A stretch of DNA of 55,729 bases. Source: Bacteroidales bacterium. GTDB lineage: Bacteria; Bacteroidota; Bacteroidia; Bacteroidales; WCHB1-69. Position numbers and translations under genes: made by a program. Location: contig JAGCCZ010000017.1 of NCBI GenBank assembly GCA_017651425.1, positions 1-55,729 on the forward strand, written 5' to 3'. Of the stretch, positions 45,401 through 55,500 are shown in pieces (within the stretch, counting starts at the first letter, position 1; each line of letters begins with the position of its first letter). The notes below the pieces were generated by a model, which searched no databases, was not told the DNA's origin, and saw only the letters and a program-made list of their open reading frames with translations.

Positions 45401-48400
45401 TAAACACTTTGGTCTCCAGGGTAGCACTCCCCACTATAACTGTTCCATCCTGTTTCAGATGCTAATGCTTTGGCAATGTAGGTGCTCGATATGCCGCACA
45501 CATACTGACCTTGACCACTGACGTAGTTGGTCATCTTCGTCCACTCCGCATCGCTCGGCAAATGCCATCCCGCAGGACAAATGCCCCGGCGTTGGCCCAT
45601 GAAACTCACATTCACAGAATTGTTGTAGTCTGTGTTCACGCTGGTCTCTCCGTATACAGTGTTAAGGGTATCCACCGCCGCGTTCCAGTTGTATAATAGA
45701 CCGTAGTTCATCGGTGCGTAGGTGGTGGAGTCGTCGTTGTACCAGCGGGCCTGCTTGCCCGTGTAGGTGTAGCCTGTGCCCGCCGGCGGGATGAGGTACG
45801 TCCCTGTGCTCGGCGAGGTGGTGGTGCGCAGATTGTCGCGCATCCAGCACTGCGTACCAATCTGCACCGTGGCATACACGTTGCCCTCATGGTCGGTGAC
45901 CGTGGGGGCGGCGGGACAGGATTTCGCGTCAATGACGGCGGTAGCAGCATCACGGAGACAGCGGACAGAGTAGCCTGCCTGTTTTCCTGTAGAAAACCTT
46001 CCCACGTAAGCATAACCATAAGCCAGATACCTATTATATGCGTCAGTACTGTCTCTTTCGGTTGCAGTCCAGAAATAAGCACCGCTTCCTATATAATAGA
46101 GGTTACCAATATTTCCGCCATAAAAAGTACCAAGGGGCAATGCACTAAATCCTGTAGCGTTGTTTGCAGTTACCTCGTTCCCTACAGCACAGTTATTATT
46201 GCTATTTTCCCATCCATTGGACGAAGCCAACGCTTTGGCGTTATAATTGTTATTATTCCCACACACATATTCGCTTTGTCCACTTATATAGCTTGTCAAC
46301 TGTCTCCATTCTTCATCACTTGGAACATGCCAACCAATTGGGCAAATACCTTGCACATTGCTCGGGTTAGTATTAGAAGATGTATCGCCATGCATCACCG
46401 CCCTCCAGTTGTATAAATAGCGCGGAAGGTTGGCTAAGGTATCTATGTAACAAATGGGATAGTTGACAAAGGAGAGTCCGTGGCTAACAGGAACACTTGT
46501 TCCGTCCGAATAGATAGTACTTCTCAAATTTTCACGCATCCAACACTGTTCGCCGATCTGCACGGTGGCATACACGTTGCCCTCGTGGTCAGTGACCGTT
46601 GGGGCGGCGGTACAGGATTTCTCATCCACCACGGTAATACCCGCATCGCGAAGACAGCGGACGGAAAAGCCAGAACACTTTAGGGTGGCTATGCGTTCCA
46701 AATCAGCGCCACTGCTGTATATAGAGCGATCATAAGCGAGACCGCCACTGCTCTGCGTAGAACTCCAAAAGAATATGGCATCGTAGCCGCCGAACATGAA
46801 ATAGTCAAAACCATATTCGCCTGCGGGTAACGCCCCGAAACCAGTGGCGTTGTTGGAACTCACATCATTCCCGACAGTGCAGGTGTTGCCGTTGGTATAC
46901 CACAGGGTGTCGATCGCCAACGCCTTGGCAATGTTGATGTTGGTGTCGCCACATACATATTCGCTTTGGCTTCCCACGTATGTGGTCAGCTGCGCCCATT
47001 CCGAATCGCTCGGCAAATGCCACCCAGCAGGGCAGATGCCTCGGCGATTCCCCGTGAAAATCACCGAGACCGAATAGTCGTAGTCGTTCACACTTATCTC
47101 CCCGTATGCTGTGTTGAACGTATCTACCGCCGCGTTCCAATTGTAGAGCAGGCCGTAATTCATCGGTGCGTAGGTGGTGGAGTCGTTGTTGTACCAGCGA
47201 GCCTGCTTGCCCGTGTAAGTGTAGGTGGTGCCTGTGGCAGGAATGAGGTACGTTCCCGTTGTAGGCGAGGTGGTGGTGCGCAGGTTGTCGCGCATCCAGC
47301 ATTGGCTACCAATCTGCACGGTGGCATACACATTGCCCTCGTGGTCGGCAACCGTGGGGGCGGCGGGACAGGATTTGGAGTCGATGACAGCAGGGCTATA
47401 GAGTGTCGTGAAGCTCACCTCCTCGCCGTAGATTGTCCCCTGCGCTGTGGTCACGAATGTGCGGTAGGTGTAGTCCGTGTTAGTGGCAAGCCCCGTGAGG
47501 TTGTAGGACATCGCCGCACCCGTGACACTGACAGTCGTATACGTCCCGTCTTGCGAGGCCTTCCACTGGAGCCCTTGCGCGGTAATCGTCACATTGTCCG
47601 GATTGGAGACTGCACCATGAAGTATTGCGGAGGTGGCTGTGATGTCCGTCGCCAGGGAGGTGGACACCGTGGGCTGCGTTTGAGTGGTATTGTCACCTCC
47701 AATGTTGTCACAGAGACAGCGAACGGCCAGACCGTAGTTCTTGTATTCGATTACCCTAGACACGGAAACGGAATAGTAGACAAGACTGCGGATGTACGCA
47801 TAATTGTTGTAACTCTCATTTTGTAAAGAAGACCAAAAGTAGGTATCGTAGCCCGCTAAACTGAATGACGAACCAGTGCAGCGGCCTGCCGGAACGGCGG
47901 AAAAGCCCGTGGCGTTGTTTGACGCTTGGTTGTTGCCCACCTCACACACATCCGAACTGGTGTGCCATCCATCCGTTGAGGCCAACGCCTTGGCTGTGGA
48001 ACTGTTGCCGCCACTACAGGTGTTTTCGCTTTGGCTTCCCACGTAATAGGTCATCGCTGTCCACTCCTCGTCGCTCGGCAAGTGCCAACCCGCAGGACAG
48101 ATGCCCCGGCGGTGACCCGTGAAACTCACTGATACGACGTTGCTACTGCTCGTGTTTACACTGGTCTCCCCGTATGCAGTGTTGAACGTATCGACCGCCG
48201 CGTTCCAGTTGTACAGCAATCCATAATTCATCGGGGCATACGTGGCCGAGTCGTTGTTGTACCAGAATGCCTGCTTGCCTGTGTAGGTGTAGTTGGTGCC
48301 GGCAGCCGGGATGAGGTATGTCCCCGTACTCGGCGATGTGGTGGTGCGCAAATTCTCTCGCATCCAGCACTGCGTACCAATCTGCACCGTGGCATACACG

Positions 48401-51400
48401 TTGCCCTCATGGTCGGTAACCGTGGGGGCGGCGGGGCAGGATTTGGAGTCGATGACGATTGTGGTAAAAGACACTTCAGGGCCATACGCCGTACCCTCAC
48501 TGTTCGTGGCATATGCCCGCACATAGTAGGTGGTGTTTGGAGTGAGTCCTGTGATGCTGCTGGTGAACGCGCCGGTGCCGCCGCCGTCGGTGGTGTGGTT
48601 GCCGCTGACGGTTGGGTTTGGAGATGTGCTCCAGCAGACTCCGCGTTCGATGACGGTTGCGCCACCGTCATCAGTCACATTTCCACCACAACTTGCCGTG
48701 TTGTTGGTGACATTACTCACCGCACTGGTCTGCACCGTAGGCGATGTGGCGAAACTTACATCACTGAGGCAACGAACGGAAAAGCCGTTGGATTTACGGT
48801 ATTTACCCCTGTACATGTTGTTGTAATAGGCTTCAAGGTATCGGTAGTAGGCATCTGAACTGCTGTTTTCCGTAGCACTCCAGAAAGTGGCGTAGTAACC
48901 GAAAAGCTTCAAACCGTTGGTATAGTAGAGAGTGCCAGCCGGCAATGCACCGAAGCCTGTGGCATTGTTGACATATTGATTATAGCCAATATCGCATGTG
49001 TCAGAACTATTGTACCAGCCTACAGAAGCCGCCAAGGCCTTGGCTATATGATTGCTGTCGTTGCCACACCAATAGTGGCTTTGACTTTTCACATAGTTGG
49101 TAAGCAGGGTCCACTCCGCGTCGCTCGGCACATGCCATCCAGTCGGGCAAACGCCCTGCACATTGCTTGGTATAGCAGAGCTGGACGATGAGCCGTGCAT
49201 TACCGCATACCAATTATACAACAAACCATAGTTGGCTTTGTATATGGAATCTTCTTTCGGATAAGTCCAATATGCTGTTGTCGACTGATAAGAACCTCCT
49301 TGTGGAATAGTTGTGCCGTCCGAATACTTTGTGGTGCGCAAATTCTCTCTCATCCAGCACTGCCCACCAATCTTCACCGTGTTATAGACATTTCCGTCAA
49401 CGTCTGTGAGTGTAGGCACACCCGGGCATGAAAGCGCATCCCCATTTGAATTGACGGGGATGGTGAAACTCACCTCGTTGCCATATACAGTTCCGTATGA
49501 ATTGGTGGCGTATGCCCGCACATAATAGGTCAGGTTGGGCATAAGACCGATGATGGTGCTGGAAAAAGCGCCACTTCCGCCACCATCAGTAGAATGGCTA
49601 TTAGCAACATTCGGGTGCGGGGATGTGCTCCAACACACGCCACGCGCTGTGACAGCCGCACTTCCTTCAGAAGAGACACTGCCGCCACAGAGGGCAGTAC
49701 TGGTGGTAATATTACTCACAACGTTGGTCAATACAGTCGGAAAATATTGCGACTGTCCCTCATCGCGGAGGCAACGGACGGAATATGCACCGCTCTTATC
49801 ATATTCATCGTAATACAATATAGTGTTTATATTGTCCATATCTCGCACAAATGAATAGTTATGGGAGTATTCTGTTGCACTCCAAAGAATAGCTCTAATA
49901 CCAAATAGCCAATAGCTGGTACCATATTCGTATGTTCCAGACATTCCTCCTGCGGGCAATGCGCCGAAACCTGTGGCATTATTTGAACTTTGGTCGTAAC
50001 TTCCCGGTATACAAGGTTCATTGGCATAAAAATCACTAATTTCCCAACCTTCGGTGGCCGCCAAAGCCTTGGCATAATGTATAGAATCCCCATACCAATA
50101 ATCGTCACATACATACCTAAATTGACTTTGGCTCCTCACATAATTGTCAAATAGGGTCCATTCTGCTTCGCTTGGCACGTGCCAACCCGTAGGGCAAACA
50201 CCCTGCACCCCGCTCGGCGTGGCATCAGAAGAGGAGGATTCGTGCATCACTGCAGGCCAATTATACAGCAAACCATACGATTGTTTCAGGGATGAAATCC
50301 CCTCAGGATAGTATCGGAAGGCTATGGTAGAAGACGTGTCACTTCCTTCTGCTATAACAGTTCCATCTGCATATTTTGTGGTGCGCAAATTCTCCCTCAT
50401 CCAACATTGTCCGCCTATTTGCACAGTATTGTAAACATTGCCATCAACGTCAGTAAGGGTGGGTGCTCCTGGGCAGGAAAGAGAATCACCATTGGTATAA
50501 ACAGCTGTGGTAACACTAACTTCATTGCCATAAACTGTTCCGAAAGAGTTGGTGGCGTATGCCCGCACGAAATAAGTACGGTTGGAGACAAGTCCGTCGA
50601 TGTTACTGGTAAAACTTCCTGCACCGCTACCGACGATAGTATGTTTGTCAGTGATGGTAGGATTCGGCAAAAGACTCCAGCACACACCTCGGGCGGTCAC
50701 ACTTACCCCTTCCGGAGCGGTCACATTGCCACCACAGGTGGCCGTAGTGGAAGTGATATTACTTACGGGAGAAGTTGACACAGTTGGAAAATATTGCGAA
50801 GCAATTTCGTTACGAATACAACGAGCAGAATAATAGAAGTTATGTTTAAATAAATCTCCGATATAATTATAATAATGATCGCAAACTACCATGGAATCAT
50901 TATAATTGATTTTGAAGTACCACGCTTGTACTCCTGTTTGTTCTGGATACCCAGTGGTACTCCAAAAAGTCGCAAAGCCACCAACAGAGTAATTATTGTT
51001 ATAAACACCTCCATTATAACCTGCTGGCATTGCACAGAAGCCACTGACATTGTTAGTGCTTGGATCATTTCCTACGGCACATGTTTTTGTGCTTACATTC
51101 CAACCTGCGGTGTCAGCCAACGCTTTGGCGATATTCCGGCTGTCATTTCCGCACCAATACTGGCTATGAGAGCTCACATAATCAACCAATTGGCTCCATT
51201 CCGCGTTGCTGGGGACATGCCATCCGTTAGGACAAATGCCCTGCACACCGCTCGGCGTGGCATCAGAGAAAGAGGCACCGTTCATTGTGGCTATCCAATT
51301 GTACGAATAGCCGTACGCTGGAACCGAGGAAACATTATTGCCCTGTACGTATCCTTCAACGGGAGTGCCGTCTGCGTAGTGTGCGGTTCTCAAATTCTCT

Positions 51401-52548
51401 TTCATCCAACACTGGCCGCCGATCTGCACCGTATTGTAGATGTTATTGTCAACATCGGCGACAGTGGATGTTCCGCAGACGAAAGGCGGTTGTGTAGTAA
51501 ACGACACTTCATTACCATAACTTGTCCCCATGCTATTCGTTGCATACGCTCGCACATAATACGTAGTATTTGGTGTTAGTCCTGTAATATTACTGGTAAA
51601 ACTGCCTGTACCAGTGCCATCGGTTGTGTGATTATCAGCAATGGTTGGATTCTGTGAAGTACTCCAGCATACGCCCCTGGCAACTACAGCTGCGCCGCCA
51701 TCCGAAATAACTTCGACGCCGCAAGCAGCTGAATTAGAATCGATTGATGTCACAGGATTTGTTGTCACCGCAGGAAGGGAGGCTGAAGAACCAGCATCGC
51801 GGAGACAGCGAACAGACCAACCATAGTCCTTACCGTTGTTGTAGCAGCTGACACCGGCATTGCTGTAGTGTAGGTTGCGGTCGTAGGCGTTGTAGCTGCT
51901 GCTCTGGGTAGAGGACCAGAAGTGCGCGCTGCCACTGTCACTGTTGAACCCACTGATGCAGTAGCCGGCGGGCAGGGTCCCGAAGCCCGTGGCATTGTTG
52001 GCACTCGGGTTGTTTCCGACGGCACAAGTGGTCGTAGAACTGTACCACCCAACGCTGTCCGCCAAGGCCTTGGCAATATTAATGTTTGTGTCACCGCACA
52101 CATATTCGCTTTGGCTACGCACATAGTTGGTCAACTGAACCCACTCCGCATCGCTCGGCAAGTGCCACCCCGTAGGACAGATACCCCTGCGATACCCGTT
52201 GAAAGTAACCGACACCGCGTTGTCGAAGCTGGTATTCACACTCGTCTCCCCGTAGGCCGTGTTGAACGTGTCCACCGCAGCATTCCAATTGTACAGCAAA
52301 CCGTAGTTCTTTGGCGCATACGTGGCCGAGTCGTTGTTGTACCAGCGGGCCATCTTGCCCGTGTAGGTGTAGGCGATGCTCGTGCCGGAAGTGAACTCGT
52401 TGTTCACCAAGTACGTTCCCGTGCTCGGCGAGGTGGTGGTGCGCAGGTTTTCCCGCATCCAGCACTGGTTGCCGATCTGAACGGTGGCATACACGTTGCC
52501 CTCGTGGTCGGTGACGGTGGGAGCGGCGGGGCAGGACTTTGAGTCGAT
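42499..52548 (-). repeat. Ten FISUMP coding modules, in part near-identical at DNA level
   Basis: Approximate spans: 1 at 51796-52548, 2 at 50812-51482, 3 at 49762-50486, 4 at 48762-49440, 5 at 47708-48456, 6 at 46645-47385, 7 at 45950-46628, 8 at 45198-45930, 9 at 44437-45172, 10 at 42499-43170. Copies 1, 5, 6, 8 and 9 share a TTTSP(S/T)TGTYLIP-type front (about 100-150 bp almost identical DNA); copies 2, 3, 4, 7 and 10 have a YADGT/YSDGT front. FN3-like modules lie at about 51490-51780, 50505-50790, 49455-49740, 48460-48755 and 47395-47690. Confidence 0.85.
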
Positions 52549-55500
52549 GACAGGACCGCAACTGCTCACATGGAGTGTCATCACCACCACGCTGTCGCAG
52601 CCATAGACGCTCTGTAGCGTGGTCGTCTGCGTTCCAGCCTCCGTGAATATCTTGCCGTTCCACACTATCGGCAGGGAACTTGTACACACGGTGGAGTCCA
52701 CATTCACCGTGTCAGAATGGAATATGGTGACAATCTTTGTCACTATGCTGTCACAGCCATTCATGGCAGTGAACGTGTCAACCAAAACATGGGTGTTGAT
52801 GGCGCCAACGGCAGGATTGAATGTCATGACGGAATCAGCAATCTTAGCACCATGGAAAGTATAGGTGTTACAAGCATTGATCGTCTCGCTGGAGAGGAAA
52901 ATCGGCTTGGAAATCACGTTCAAGGCCTCAATGGAGGAACAACCGTTGCTGTCAACAATCGTCACACAGTAAGACTTAGTAGCATAATTCGAAATGGCAA
53001 ACGCCTGTTCTGTGAATTCATAAGCATCAGTGATGACACCGTTGGTCCAGTCGTGGGAAACAAGGCCCGTAGGATCAATACCGATGGTCAACGGATTATT
53101 CTCACAATTGAAGTAGTTGTTCGGATCGCGAGTTCTCCAAGGAACACCATTGATGTAGAAATGCACGAGAGGCAGGGAGTCCACACAAACATACCTGGTC
53201 TCAATGGTCTTACAGCCCGTCAGCACGTTGGCAACCTCAACCGTGTAGGTGCAGCATTGGACACTATCGGTGAGAATCATGCACGTGTCAGCAGTGGAGA
53301 GGATTTCACCAGCCGAGCAGTCATTATACCAAGCATAGGTAAAGTTGTTGTCGCCGGGCAAAAGTGGAGTGACATTGGCGAAGAGCATGCCATCGCTGTT
53401 CTTGCAGAAGTGGAATTCACCACCGTCGTTATGACCAGTAGAGGTGATGCCAACGAGAGGAGCATAGTTGTTGTCCAAACGGATGATAGCAGTAGCAGTG
53501 TATTCACAACCAGTGTAGACGTCCTTAACGGTGACCACATAGGTGCCAGCTTCGAGTTCGGAGAAGACATTGCTGGTCTGGTATTCACCACCGTTGATCT
53601 TGAAGAGATAAGATGTCGGATACGGGTTGGCATTCACAATATTGTTCACCGTGATAGAACCGTTGAAACGAGTAGGATCACAGTATTGGTTCGGAGTGGT
53701 GTCAGCATCGAAGGTGAGGACATACATCTCATCAGCGACGTCAATCACGCTCTTCGGGAGATTAGCATAGACACATTTGTTAGCGGTATTGCGAATCACA
53801 ATGTTGTAGGTGCCAGGCACAAGACCCGTGAAGACATTGCTCATTTGATAGGTGGCACCACCATCGATGGAATACGTCAGGACAGCAGAAGCGCTGCTGG
53901 AGTGAGCAGACACAGTAATCGTGCCAAGAGCAAGATCAGCGCGGCAGCTGTAGTCCGGAGTGGAGGCAATAGAGTCGATGAACAGCGGAGTAGCGATGAA
54001 CGGGACAAACACTGTGTCGGTGTATTCGCAGCCCGTGATCATATCCTTAATGTTGATGGAATAGTGACCATCAGCCAACGTGAACTTCGTGTAGTCAATC
54101 GGCCCGAAATGATCCACATTGTAATTGTAGTGAATGGTGTCGATATAGGTAAAGACATACAGATAATGTGTGCCTTGCGGAGTCAGGACATGGATTTGAC
54201 CATTGCCCGGACGGCTCAGCGTGATGTCACAGGTGCTGTTCGGAACGATGTCATATTGACGTGCAAAGAAGGCGCTGTCAACGACAACCACATTCTCAGC
54301 ATTAGAACTACAATGCAGGTTCGTGATAGCATAGACATTGTAAGTACCACTGTTAAGTCCTGTGATAGGATAGTTGACAGCAACACCATCGAGATAGTAA
54401 TTCAAAGAGGTGTAGTTGGGATGGGCTTGATTGTCAACAGCAGTGATCGTACCGTTCTTGGTAGGATAGCAATTGTAGTTAGGCGTAGAAGTGAAGACCT
54501 GTTCAGGATACGTGTAGTCTGTACCGACAGTCTCGGTCTTGCTATAAGCACACTGGGTGGCGGCAACGTATGCCTCAACCGTGTAGACGCCCGGGTTCAA
54601 GCCGGTGAAGGTGATTTCCTCATGGAGGCTGTTGTAAATATGATAATCAGCTGCCAAAGCAGGAGTAACGCTGATGGAACCTGTACCAATCTCATTGCTA
54701 CAATCCATATCGTTCACATGTGACAAGGTGTATTCAAACACAGGTCTGTTGAACGGGATGTTGATGACCATGTCGGTGAAGCAACCTGTTGAGAAGTTGT
54801 ACTTGCGTACTATGTACTCGCCTTCTGCCATTGCATTGTAATCAGCAGCAGAAATCGTATCTCCATTGGCATTCATCACGAAATAGAGATGGCCGGCTTG
54901 AGCATTGATATGAATCTGACCGTTCGGAACAACACAGTTGGTACGCGGTTGAATGTTAACTTCGTTGGCACTGAAAGTAGGAATGACAGTACCGTCAGGA
55001 ACAACAATCGTAGTGTCGTTGGAGCAACGGGTAGTATCATTGTAAATATTCAAGTTGTAAGAACCGGCAGGCAACAGACCGAAGGTGCGGGCACCTTGAT
55101 TACCACGCCAGGTAATACCATTGAGGGTGTAGTAATACTTGGGATCCGTGTTCACCAATCTGACAGAACCATTGCTGGCAGCACAGCTGGTGTTCGGAAC
55201 AATAACCATATTAGGAACTGGAGGCTTGTGATAGACAACGAGGTCAATAGCGTCAGTGGCCTGACAACCATGGGCATCCGTCACAACCACAACATTGTGG
55301 GTTCTGGAAGTCTCCGTGGGGCTGACAACCAATGCATCCACTGCGTCGGTGCCATTCCAAACAACCGTGTAAGTCGGAGTACCATTCAGAGTAGTGGTGG
55401 TAAGGGTGGTGGTGTAAGGATAGCAGGCACTGTCAACAGTAGCAGAAATCGTGGTGGAGATGAACGGCTCGGGGAAGCACACTCTGATGGTGTGAGTGGC

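Noticed and set aside
52717..54723. 668-codon open frame on the plus strand
   Set aside because: It lies opposite the giant surface-protein gene, has no promoter and no recognisable domain; low stop density opposite Thr/Val/Asn-rich coding sequence explains it.
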